A stretch of DNA of 64,000 nt from Sysuimicrobium calidum (GTDB lineage: Bacteria; Sysuimicrobiota; Sysuimicrobiia; Sysuimicrobiales; Sysuimicrobiaceae): contig JAVKHN010000002.1 in NCBI GenBank assembly GCA_031459935.1, positions 1 to 64,000 of the forward strand, read 5' to 3'. Of the stretch, positions 51,338 through 58,963 are shown in pieces. The notes under the pieces are model-generated. The model was not told the DNA's origin, did not search any database, and saw nothing but the letters and a program-made list of their open reading frames with translations. The translations under genes and the position numbers were made by a program. Position 1 is the first letter of the stretch; each line of letters opens with the position of its first letter.

Positions 51338-52315
51338 TCAGCCCCCGATCTGGATCATGACCCGCTGCCGGGGATACATACGCTCCGCCAGGGCGTGGCC
51401 GAAGGGGCGACGGTAGGCGGCGGTCCGGAAGATCTCCCGCAGCTCCTCGTACGTGGCGCCGCGGCGCAGAGGCGTCAGCAGGTCCACCTCGTCGTCCCGC
51501 AGCAGACAAAGTCGCAGCCTGCCGTCCGGCGTAAGCCGCAACCGTCCGCACCTGCTGCAGAAGGGCTGGCTTACGGGGCTGATGAACCCGATGGTTCCTG
51601 CCGCCCCGGGGATCCGGTAGGTGCGGGCCGGGTCTTCTCCGGAGAGATCGAGGGGCTCAAGCGGTCCGAAGGTGGCCTCGATGCGGGCCATGGTTTCCTC
51701 GCTGCGCACAACTCCCGCCAGGGCGAGGTCCGCCACCTCCCCGAAGGGCATGACCTCGATGAACCGCACCTCCCACGCATGGTTCAGGGTGAGAGCGGCG
51801 AGGTCTGTGACCTCTTCGTCGTTGAAAGCCCGCACCACCACCGTGTTCACCTTGATGGGGTGTAGCCCCGCTTCCTCCGCGGCCCGGATGCCCTCCAGGA
51901 CATCCTGGAGCCGCCCTCCCCGGGTGATGCGGGCAAAGGTTTCGGGGTTGAGGGTATCGAGGCTCACGTTTACCCGCCGGAGGCCCGCGCGGGCCAGTGG
52001 GCCGGCCAGGGTGCGCAGGCGCACGCCGTTCGTGGTCATGGCCACGTCCCGGATGCCCGGGATCTCCGCGATCCCCCGCACGATGTCCACGAGATCCGGC
52101 CGCACCGTGGGTTCCCCGCCCGTGAGCCGGACCTTCACCACCCCCATCTCCGCCGCGATGCGGGTGAGTGTGAGGATCTCATCCACCCGCATCAGGTCCG
52201 CCCGGGGCAGAAACGGAATCCCCTCTTCCGGCATGCAGTACACGCAGCGGAGGTTACAGCGGTCCGTGAGGGAGATCCTCAGATCCCGGATAGGCCGTCC
52301 GTACTGATCCAGCAT
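51338..52315 (-). CDS. moaA: GTP 3',8-cyclase MoaA
   Basis: Radical-SAM enzyme starting molybdenum-cofactor synthesis. 325 residues. N-terminal cluster SLTDRCNLRCVYCMPEEG (CxxxCxxC), SAM-binding GGEPTVRPDL, C-terminal cluster FCSRCGRLRLTPDGRLRLCLL and the C-terminal double glycine (MIQIGG) needed for activity. The cofactor would serve the coxL-type enzyme. It stands alone, with a possible promoter in an AT-rich patch at 52345-52373. Confidence 0.95.
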   Translation of the reverse strand: MLDQYGRPIRDLRISLTDRCNLRCVYCMPEEGIPFLPRADLMRVDEILTLTRIAAEMGVVKVRLTGGEPTVRPDLVDIVRGIAEIPGIRDVAMTTNGVRLRTLAGPLARAGLRRVNVSLDTLNPETFARITRGGRLQDVLEGIRAAEEAGLHPIKVNTVVVRAFNDEEVTDLAALTLNHAWEVRFIEVMPFGEVADLALAGVVRSEETMARIEATFGPLEPLDLSGEDPARTYRIPGAAGTIGFISPVSQPFCSRCGRLRLTPDGRLRLCLLRDDEVDLLTPLRRGATYEELREIFRTAAYRRPFGHALAERMYPRQRVMIQIGG

Positions 52316-52344
52316 CCATGGCTCCGCAGCGGGTCACCAGAGCA

Positions 52345-52373
52345 ATTTTAAACAAATACGCTCAAGAATTCCA
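52345..52373 (-). promoter_or_regulatory. Weak candidate promoter of moaA
   Basis: On the minus strand, TGGAAT (52368-52373), a 17-nt spacer and TAAAAT (52345-52350) in a short AT-rich island. Confidence 0.35.
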
Positions 52374-52575
52374 CCCCCACCGAACCTCCTTGCTTCAGCG
52401 CTGCTGCTAAACACCCCTCCGTGCGCATGAGGGATGACCCGGGGCAGGCCCCGAATCCCGGGCCGCAGGCGAGGGATTCGGTGGGCTAAGTGGGAGGCCT
52501 CCGGGCCCGGTAGGCCGTCGCTGACGGGCACCACCCGATCAGCGGACCCGCACCTGGAGCAGGGTGGTCGGCGCT
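52374..52575. other. Gene-poor spacer, nothing recognised
   Basis: Between the moaA promoter and the small relic ORF. Several GC-rich inverted repeats are present (for example around 52436-52480), but I recognise no RNA family and no coding frame. I looked for 4.5S/SRP RNA, RNase P RNA and tmRNA cores and saw none. Confidence 0.4.
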
Positions 52576-52745
52576 TCACCCGGGCTTCCTCCTCCCAGGC
52601 CGCAGCCACATCCTGCGCACCACGGCCCGCCCGATGGCCTGTTCGCGGCCCTGCGGAGGATGCGGCTTGCCCTCCCGCTGCTCAAAACCTCCAGGTCCCG
52701 CGCAAGGCGCGCAAGCCGGTAGAGGGCACGCACTAAGCCTCGCAC
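52576..52745 (-). pseudogene. Small basic ORF with a 1-nt frameshift
   Basis: A GTG at 52745 with GAGGAG 6 nt before it opens VRGLVRALYRLARLARDLEV, continuing LSSGRASRILRRAANR. After that the sensible continuation (AIGRAVVRRMWLRPGRRKPG and a stop at 52576) is in another frame, as if one base were lost in AACAGGCCATC. The style (basic, ARDLE..SG..RRA) resembles small mobile-element proteins I recall but cannot name. It lies in the decayed region near the integrase relic. Confidence 0.35.
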
Positions 52746-52845
52746 GCTGTCTCCTCTGTCGGCCCTCGGGGTCCCGTGGTCCGCTCCCGGGAGACCGCGG
52801 GCCGCCCGGGCTTCGAGCGGATCCGGATCCACCCAGGCACCACCG

Positions 52846-53259
52846 CTAGAACTCCTCCTGATTTGCACGTTTTACAGCACTAGTACAGTGTACCAAGGGG
52901 TCAGACCCACGAACACACGCTGTCCTTTCTGCCCTTGCCTCCTCGCATCCCAAGGGCCGCTTGCTGGGTGGCCAGTCGAGGTCTGCCTCCACCGTCCAAC
53001 GGAAGAAGGTCCGCAACGTGCGGAAGGCCTGGTTGCGGTACGCGTTGCTCTTTCCTTCGAGGCCGCCGAGGAAGGCGGTGACGCTCGGCGGAGAGGCCTC
53101 CTCGGTGAAGGCGCAGAACCGGTCCAGCCACCACCGGTAAGTCCTGAGGGTGGCCTCGGTGCACCCGCTCAGCCGCTTGGTCAGCAGGAAGGCCTCGGCA
53201 AATTCGGTGAGCGCTGGCTTTTCGGGCCCAGTCGGATCGATCGCTGTGGCTGAAACCCT
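52846..53259 (-). pseudogene. Tyrosine integrase remnant (N-terminal core-binding domain)
   Basis: Minus-strand frame with the SAM-like core-binding domain of tyrosine recombinases: LTEFAEAFLLTKRLSGCTEA, TLRTYRWWLDRFCAFTEE, PPSVTAFLGGLEGKSNAYRN and QAFRTLRTFFRWTVEADLDW. No ATG, GTG or TTG start is in frame between the tRNA and the domain, and it ends at TAG 52846-52848 after ~125 residues with no catalytic domain (no R-HxxR-Y). It sits at the 3' end of a same-strand tRNA-Gly, the usual site of integrative elements. The flanking sequence 52576-52845 is also degraded. Confidence 0.72.
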
Positions 53260-53273
53260 TGTGGGAAGCAGTC

Positions 53274-53348
53274 TGGAGCGGGCGACGGGATTCGAACCCG
53301 CGGCCTTCGGCTTGGGGGGCCGACGCTCTACCCCTGAGCTACACCCGC
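53274..53348 (-). tRNA. tRNA-Gly (anticodon CCC), CCA encoded
   Basis: Cloverleaf on the minus strand: acceptor GCGGGTG / CGCCCGC with one G-T pair, D-arm GCTC..GAGC, anticodon stem TCGGC / GCCGA, T-arm GCGGG-TTCGAAT-CCCGT, discriminator T and encoded CCA. The anticodon loop is CCCCCAA, giving CCC at 34-36 and C instead of the near-universal T at position 33. A -10-like TAGAAT lies upstream at 53362-53367. Confidence 0.92.
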
Positions 53349-53423
53349 CCGCTCAACCCTCATTCTACCAGATCCCCGCAAGCCCGAGGGATTTCGGCCC
53401 TAGGGGGTGGAACTCTATACGGG

Positions 53424-54647
53424 ATGGAGATCGTCCTTCTCCATTATACGGCTCCGCCTGTGGTGGGCGGGGTGGAGGGCATGCTCGCGGAGCAGGCCCG
53501 ACTGCTGCGCGCCGCGGGGTACCGGGTTCGGATCCTCGCGGGTCGGGGCGGAGGGGAGGGGTACACCCGGTTGCCCCTCCTCTACGGTCGCCACCCCGAG
53601 GTTCGGACCGCACATCGGGCCCTGGAGCGGGGGAATCTGCGGCCGTTTGAGCGGGTGCGGGACCGGATCGCCGAAGAGCTCGCCGCGTACGTTCAGAACC
53701 GCCTCCTCCTCGTGCACAACGTGTTCACCCTGGACAAGAACCTCCCCCTCACCGCGGCCCTGCACCTTCTGCTGGACCGCTTCCCGCGGGCCCGGATGGT
53801 GGCGTGGACCCACGACCTCAGCTGGGCGGACCCCGTGGCGGCATCCCGGATGCGGCCGGAATATCCCTGGAGCCTGCTGCGGGTGCCGCGGCCAGAGGTG
53901 ACCTACGTGGCCATCAGCGAGGCGGTGCGGGATCTGTTGGTCCGGGTTCTCGGGCTCCGCCCTGAGCAGGTGCTGGTGATCCCACCGGGGGTTTCCCTGG
54001 AGCCTCTGCATCCCCTGCAGCCGCGGACCCGGGAGCTTCTGGAGCGGCTGCGGATCCCGGACCGGTTCCCCGTACTCCTCACGCCCGTGCGCATCACCCG
54101 GCGCAAGAACCTCGAGCTCGCGGTGCGCATTACCGCGGCCCTCCGGGACGCGGGCGCGGATCCGCTCCTGGTGGTCACGGGGCCTCCCGGAGCCCACACC
54201 GCCGCCAATCGAGACTACCTCACGGAGCTCGCTGCGCTGCGGGACGCGCTCAGCGTGGGTCCGCACTGCGTGTTCCTGGCAGAGCTCGGGCTGCGGTGCA
54301 CCTCCCGCGCGATCGGGGACCTGTACCTGTTGGCGGATGCAGTACTCCTCCCAAGCGTCCAGGAGGGGTTCGGGCTCCCGGTGGCGGAGGCGGGACTGTT
54401 GCGTGTGCCGGTCTTCTGCACCCCGATTCCGGCCCTGCAGGAGGTGGCGGGCTCCCACGCGCACTTCTTCCGTCTCCAGGACCCGCCGGAGAAGATCGCT
54501 CGAAAGATCCTCACGCACCTCACCCAGAACCCGCAAAGCGCGCTGCGCCGGAGGATCCTCGAGCGGTTCATCTGGGATCGCATCTTCCGGGAGAGGATGC
54601 AGCCACTGCTGGACCGGCTTCTACACCTCACGGCAGCAGGGAGATAG
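53424..54647 (+). CDS. Glycosyltransferase family 4-like protein
   Basis: Retaining GT-B glycosyltransferase. 407 residues from the ATG at 53424. N-terminal YTAPPVVGGVEGMLAEQARLLRAAGYRVRILAG, then THDLSWADP, ISEAVRDLL, VIPPGVSLEPL, VRITRRKNLELAVRIT and the C-terminal nucleotide-sugar motif PSVQEGFGLPVAEAGLLRVPVFCTPIPALQEV (E-x7-E). Sugar and acceptor unknown. First gene of a plus-strand run that continues to glycerate kinase. Confidence 0.88.
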   Translation: MEIVLLHYTAPPVVGGVEGMLAEQARLLRAAGYRVRILAGRGGGEGYTRLPLLYGRHPEVRTAHRALERGNLRPFERVRDRIAEELAAYVQNRLLLVHNVFTLDKNLPLTAALHLLLDRFPRARMVAWTHDLSWADPVAASRMRPEYPWSLLRVPRPEVTYVAISEAVRDLLVRVLGLRPEQVLVIPPGVSLEPLHPLQPRTRELLERLRIPDRFPVLLTPVRITRRKNLELAVRITAALRDAGADPLLVVTGPPGAHTAANRDYLTELAALRDALSVGPHCVFLAELGLRCTSRAIGDLYLLADAVLLPSVQEGFGLPVAEAGLLRVPVFCTPIPALQEVAGSHAHFFRLQDPPEKIARKILTHLTQNPQSALRRRILERFIWDRIFRERMQPLLDRLLHLTAAGR

Positions 54648-54652
54648 GTCGG

Positions 54653-55423
54653 ATGCGGGTGTGCGTGCTGGCAAGTGGCAGCGCGGCGAACGCGGTGCTG
54701 GTGGAGAGCGGCTCCACTCGGGTGCTGGTGGACGCAGGGCTTTCCGCGCAGGCCACCCGCCGGTGGCTGGCAAGGTTCGGGATCGTCCCTGCACGGCTGG
54801 ACGCGGTTCTCCTCACCCACGAGCACCACGACCACGCCCGGGGCGCCGCGTCCGTAGCCCGGACCATGGGAACCGTGGTCCTTGCGAACAGGCGCACCCT
54901 GCGGGCCTGTCCTGACCTGGGGGCGAGGCACGAACGGTTTACAAACCTGCAGCCCTTCCGGATCGGGGATCTGGTGGTGGAGGCAATTCCCGTGTCGCAC
55001 GATGCCGCGGACCCCGTAGCCTTCGTCATCGAGGGGGAAGGAAGACGGATGGTGATCGCCACGGATCTGGGCAAGGTCGATGAGGCCTTCGTGGAGCGGG
55101 CCGTGGGGGCGGACATGGTGCTCCTCGAGGCCAACTACGATCTACGGCTGCTCGCCGTGAGCCCGTATCCCCCTGCGGTGAAGCGTCGGCTTCTCGGGCC
55201 CCGGGGGCACCTCAGCAACGATGCGGCCGCGCGCCTGTGCGTGCAGCTCCACACGGGGAGACCACAGCGGGTGGTCCTTGTGCACCTGAGCGAGGTCACC
55301 AACCTGGCCCCCCTCGCCCGGGACGTCGTGGCCGCGGCCCTGCTCCGGGAGGGCATCGACCGCGTGGCCGTGGAGATCGTGCGCCCCAATACGGGTGGCG
55401 CGTGGTGGCAGGTGGGGGAGTGA
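54653..55423 (+). CDS. MBL-fold hydrolase, YycJ/WalJ family
   Basis: 256 residues from the ATG at 54653. Family start MRVCVLASGSAANAVLVESG, metal motif LLTHEHHDHARGAASVA (HxHxDH), VSHDAADPVAFVIEG, MVIATDLGKVDEAFVE and VLVHLSEVTN. YycJ-type enzymes are exonucleases or general hydrolases linked to wall and DNA metabolism in Bacillota. The stop overlaps the next GTG. Confidence 0.88.
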   Translation: MRVCVLASGSAANAVLVESGSTRVLVDAGLSAQATRRWLARFGIVPARLDAVLLTHEHHDHARGAASVARTMGTVVLANRRTLRACPDLGARHERFTNLQPFRIGDLVVEAIPVSHDAADPVAFVIEGEGRRMVIATDLGKVDEAFVERAVGADMVLLEANYDLRLLAVSPYPPAVKRRLLGPRGHLSNDAAARLCVQLHTGRPQRVVLVHLSEVTNLAPLARDVVAAALLREGIDRVAVEIVRPNTGGAWWQVGE

Positions 55424-56643
55424 GCTTCGCGCTTCCGGAGAGAGCGCGGCGGGAACTCCTGCGCATCGGACAGGCTGACCTCCTCATCGGCATTCCCAGC
55501 CACAACAACGCCTCCACCATCCGGCATGTGGTGGAGGTAGCAGCGGAGGGCGCTCGGGGGACGTTTCCGGGTCTGCGCACCGTGATCCTCAACGCCGATG
55601 GGGGATCCGCGGATGGCACCCCGCAGGCGGCGTCGGGCGCCCGGGTGCCGGAGGGTGTCGCGGTGCTCAGCACACCGTACCAGGGTCCTCCGGGGAAGGG
55701 GAGCGCGGTGCGGGCTATTTTCGAGGCCGCCCACCTGCTGGGTGCTCGTGCGTGCGCCACCCTGGACGCGGACCTGCGGTCCATCGCCCCGTGGTGGGTG
55801 GAGCGGTTGGTAGGACCCGTGGTGCGCAGGGAGGCGGAGTACGTGGCGCCGTACTACGTGCGGCACAAGTACGACGGCACCATCACCAACCACCTGGCGT
55901 ATCCCATGACCCGGGCCCTGTACGGCGTGCGGGTGCGCCAGCCCATCGGCGGGGACTTCGCCTTCTCCGGGGCGTTCGCGGCACGCGCCCTGCAGGCCCC
56001 CGTGTGGGAGGGGGATGTGGCGCGGTTCGGGGTTGACATCTGGATGACCACCACCGCCCTGAACGAGGGCTACCGGGTGGCCCAGGCGTACCTGGGGGTC
56101 AAGGTACACGATCCCCGGGATCCGGCTGCACACCTCGGCCCCATGTTCCGACAGGTGGTGGGGACCCTCTTCGACCTGATGGAGACATATGCGGACCGGT
56201 GGCGATGGATCCAGGGAAGCGTGCCTGCCCCTCTGGTGGGCGAACCCGTGGAGGCGGAGCCTGAGCCGGTTCCCGTAGATCGCGCGGCTCTTGTGGAAAG
56301 GTTCTGGGATGGGTTTTCTCAGTTCCGGGAGGCGTGGCGGGAGGTGATGGGACCGGAGGTGTTCGCGGCCCTCGTCTCCACGGTGTCCCGGGCGGAGGAG
56401 GATCTGGAGTTCCCGGATCCTCTCTGGGCCCGGATCTGCTACGCCTTTGCGGCAGCGTACCGCCGGGCAAAGGCAGGCCGGCTTCTGGACGCCCTGATCC
56501 CGTTGTACTTCGGCCGGGTGGCGGCCTTTGTGCGGGAGACGAAGACGATGACCACGGGGGAGGCGGAGGCCGTGGTGGAGCGGCAGGCGGAGGCGTTCGA
56601 GGCGCAGAAACCGTACCTCCTGGTGGCGTGGGACCGGAAGTAG
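55420..56643 (+). CDS. GT-A glycosyltransferase, mannosyl/glucosylglycerate-synthase-like
   Basis: 407 residues, GTG start overlapping the previous stop. GT-A core: LLIGIPSHNNASTIRHVVEV, VILNADGGSADGT, GPPGKGSAVRAIFEAAHLLG, the DxD ATLDADLRSIAPWWVERLVG near residue 115, and VRQPIGGDFAFSGAF then FGVDIWMTTTALNEGYRV. The pattern, by recall, resembles GT78 mannosylglycerate synthase and related glucosylglycerate synthases. Its direct neighbour is glycerate 2-kinase, which supports D-glycerate as acceptor. The sugar donor cannot be read from the sequence. Confidence 0.75.
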   Translation: MSFALPERARRELLRIGQADLLIGIPSHNNASTIRHVVEVAAEGARGTFPGLRTVILNADGGSADGTPQAASGARVPEGVAVLSTPYQGPPGKGSAVRAIFEAAHLLGARACATLDADLRSIAPWWVERLVGPVVRREAEYVAPYYVRHKYDGTITNHLAYPMTRALYGVRVRQPIGGDFAFSGAFAARALQAPVWEGDVARFGVDIWMTTTALNEGYRVAQAYLGVKVHDPRDPAAHLGPMFRQVVGTLFDLMETYADRWRWIQGSVPAPLVGEPVEAEPEPVPVDRAALVERFWDGFSQFREAWREVMGPEVFAALVSTVSRAEEDLEFPDPLWARICYAFAAAYRRAKAGRLLDALIPLYFGRVAAFVRETKTMTTGEAEAVVERQAEAFEAQKPYLLVAWDRK

Positions 56644-56645
56644 GC

Positions 56646-58025
56646 GTGTGGCGGGACGACCGGTGGCTCCAGGTGGGCGAGGATCCGAGGCTACGACGGG
56701 ACGCGGCCCGGATCCTACGGGCGGCCGTGCGGGCGGTGGACGCGCGGGAGACGGTTCACCGGTTCCTGGGTCTGGAAGGTGAAGGGCTCCGCGTGGGGGA
56801 TCGTACGTATTCGCTCGGGGCTTACGACCGAGTTCTCGTGATCGGGTTCGGAAAGGCCTGTACGGCCATGGCGCAGGCGGTGGAGGAGGTCCTAGGGGAC
56901 CGGATCTCCGGGGGACTCGTGGTGACGAAGGAGGGGCACGGTCTGCCGCTCGGGCGTCTGGAGGTGGTGGAAGCCGGGCATCCGCTCCCGGATGCGAGGG
57001 GGGAGGAGGCGGCGCGGCGTGTGCTCCGGCTCGCGCAGCAGGCTACGGAGCGAGACCTCCTGCTCTGTCTCATCTCGGGAGGGGGCTCAGCTTTGCTTCC
57101 GCTGCCTGCTCCAGGCCTCACCCTGGAGGACAAAGTGCGTACCACGGACCTGTTGCTCCGCAACGGGGCCACCATCGGGGAGCTCAACACGGTGCGCAAG
57201 CACCTGTCGGCCATCAAGGGTGGGTGGCTCGCCAGGGCTGCGTACCCCGCCACCGTGGTGGCGCTCGTACTGAGCGATGTCCTGGGCGATCGTCTCGACG
57301 TCATCGCCAGTGGCCCGCTTGTGCCGGATTCCACCACGTATCGCGACGCTCTGGAGATCCTGGAACGGTACGGCCTACTGGAAGAAGTACCGGAAGCCGT
57401 GCGCCGCCACCTGGAGCGGGGACTGGCCGGAGAGATCCCGGAGACGCCGAAACCCGGGGATCCCGCCTTCGAGCGGGTACATGCGGTGATCGTGGGGAAC
57501 ATCGCTCGGGCCGCAGAGGCGGCGTCCTCGCAGGCCCAGGTCCTCGGCTACCACACCCTCCTCCTCACCACGTGTATGGAGGGCGAGGCGCGGGAGATCG
57601 GGCGGGTGGTGGCGACTTTGGCCATCGAGGAGCGAAGGGCCGCTCGGCCCCTACCGCTTCCTGCCTGCCTCGTCCTGGGCGGGGAGACCACGGTGACGGT
57701 GCGGGGCAGGGGAAAGGGCGGACGCAACCAGGAGCTTGCCCTCAGTGCAGCCGTGGTCCTGGAAGGGGTGCCTGGGGTGCTGGTGGTGAGCTTCGCCACG
57801 GACGGCACGGACGGCCCCACGGACGCGGCAGGTGGAGCGACGGACGGGACCACGGCCGCCCGGGCCCGGGCCCTGGGCTACGACCCCCGACGCTCCCTCG
57901 CCGACAACGATGCCTATCCTTGTCTGGACGCCGTCGGGGACCTCGTGCGCACGGGTCCCACGGGGACCAACGTGAACGATCTGGTGCTGGTCCTCGTAGG
58001 GGATCAGGGCAGGCGGCGCACGTAG
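56646..58025 (+). CDS. Glycerate 2-kinase (DUF4147/MOFRL)
   Basis: Phosphorylates D-glycerate to 2-phosphoglycerate. 459 residues from the GTG at 56646. N-terminal DUF4147: VLVIGFGKACTAMAQAVEEVLG, VTKEGHG, EAGHPLPDARGEEAARRVL, LLCLISGGGSALLPLPAPGLTL and NTVRKHLSAIKGG. C-terminal MOFRL: CLVLGGETTVTVRGRGKGGRNQELALS and SFATDGTDGPTDAAGG. Starts 2 nt after the glycosyltransferase. The 3' end overlaps the convergent DUF5317 gene by 22 bp. Confidence 0.93.
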   Translation: MWRDDRWLQVGEDPRLRRDAARILRAAVRAVDARETVHRFLGLEGEGLRVGDRTYSLGAYDRVLVIGFGKACTAMAQAVEEVLGDRISGGLVVTKEGHGLPLGRLEVVEAGHPLPDARGEEAARRVLRLAQQATERDLLLCLISGGGSALLPLPAPGLTLEDKVRTTDLLLRNGATIGELNTVRKHLSAIKGGWLARAAYPATVVALVLSDVLGDRLDVIASGPLVPDSTTYRDALEILERYGLLEEVPEAVRRHLERGLAGEIPETPKPGDPAFERVHAVIVGNIARAAEAASSQAQVLGYHTLLLTTCMEGEAREIGRVVATLAIEERRAARPLPLPACLVLGGETTVTVRGRGKGGRNQELALSAAVVLEGVPGVLVVSFATDGTDGPTDAAGGATDGTTAARARALGYDPRRSLADNDAYPCLDAVGDLVRTGPTGTNVNDLVLVLVGDQGRRRT

Positions 58026-58963
58026 GTGGGGTATCCGGAGCGAGAGAGGAGTGCGGCGAGCCTCTGAGCCCGCTCCTCAGTCTCGAACTCTCCCACCACC
58101 ACCCGGTAGAGACTCCCAGAGAGGATGCGGGCGCTGTAGCCGTCCCCCATAAGCCGCCTCACCATGGCCCTCGCGTTTGCGGGATCCCGGTAGGCACCCA
58201 CCTGTACGGTGTAGAGGGTTTGAGGGGCATGGGGGGGGGAAACCGACCTGGCCGCGGGGAGGGAGGGAAGCGGGGAGGGCTTCTGGACGGGGTGCGGTGT
58301 GGGAGAGGGCTGGAGCGGACGAGCCACGGAGAGGGCGGCGGGAGCCTCCAGCGTGCCCAAGAGGTACCCCACGAGAAGGCCGCCCGCCACGGCCGCGGCA
58401 AGCTGCACCTCCGGCCACAGGGGTCGGGCTCCCATGAGGGCCGGGACCAGGAGGAGGATGCCCAGGGCCAGCAGCACGTCTCCCAAGCTGAAGACGTTCG
58501 CGAACGGAAGCCCGGCCGGAATCGCGAAGACGTCCGCGAGGAACCATAGCCGGGTCTGCGGCCCGATCAGGGAGGAGTTGTTGTAGGTTCCCGCGGCCTC
58601 CTCAAGGAGGCTCCACCGGCCCGCGGCCCGCAGGGCCTCCTCGGAGGCGGGCATGTACCCGCCGTTGCTGAGGATGACTGCCGTGTTTGCCAGAAACCCC
58701 GCGGCCAGGAGCCACATCCCCGGCAGCCGCCGGTTTGCCCCGATGAAGACCGCGAGAAGCAGGTACGACAGGATGTGCACGGGGACCGTGGGAAGCCGTA
58801 CCGGCACCAGCCGGGAGGTGGGGTCAAAGATGGCAACCTGCACGAGGATGGCGAGAATGGCAACCCAGGGCAGGCGGAGTTGGGCCTCCGCCAGCTTACG
58901 GAGACTTCCGCCCCGGATCCATCCGACGCAGAGGGACAACGCGAGCGGAAGCAGGAGGAGCAT
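58004..58963 (-). CDS. DUF5317 membrane protein with C-terminal SPOR domain
   Basis: 319 residues from the ATG at 58963; a TTG at 58972 just after GGAGGCTG is an alternative. Residues 1-190 are a DUF5317-type membrane region with about six helices and NTAVILSNGGYMPAS, LIGPQTRLWFLADVFAIPAGLPFANVFSLGDVLLALG. A helix (VQLAAAVAGGLLVGYLLGTL), a proline-rich linker and a SPOR domain follow (LYTVQVGAYRDPANARAMVRRL...YRVVVGEFETEERAQRLAALL). SPOR domains bind denuded glycan strands. The start lies 68 nt inside the HD-GYP gene, so the two are coupled. Confidence 0.82.
   Translation of the reverse strand: MLLLLPLALSLCVGWIRGGSLRKLAEAQLRLPWVAILAILVQVAIFDPTSRLVPVRLPTVPVHILSYLLLAVFIGANRRLPGMWLLAAGFLANTAVILSNGGYMPASEEALRAAGRWSLLEEAAGTYNNSSLIGPQTRLWFLADVFAIPAGLPFANVFSLGDVLLALGILLLVPALMGARPLWPEVQLAAAVAGGLLVGYLLGTLEAPAALSVARPLQPSPTPHPVQKPSPLPSLPAARSVSPPHAPQTLYTVQVGAYRDPANARAMVRRLMGDGYSARILSGSLYRVVVGEFETEERAQRLAALLSRSGYPTYVRRLP

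Noticed and set aside
52316..52575. Structured housekeeping RNA (SRP, RNase P or tmRNA) upstream of moaA
   Set aside because: GC-rich hairpins exist, but none of the conserved cores of those RNAs was found.
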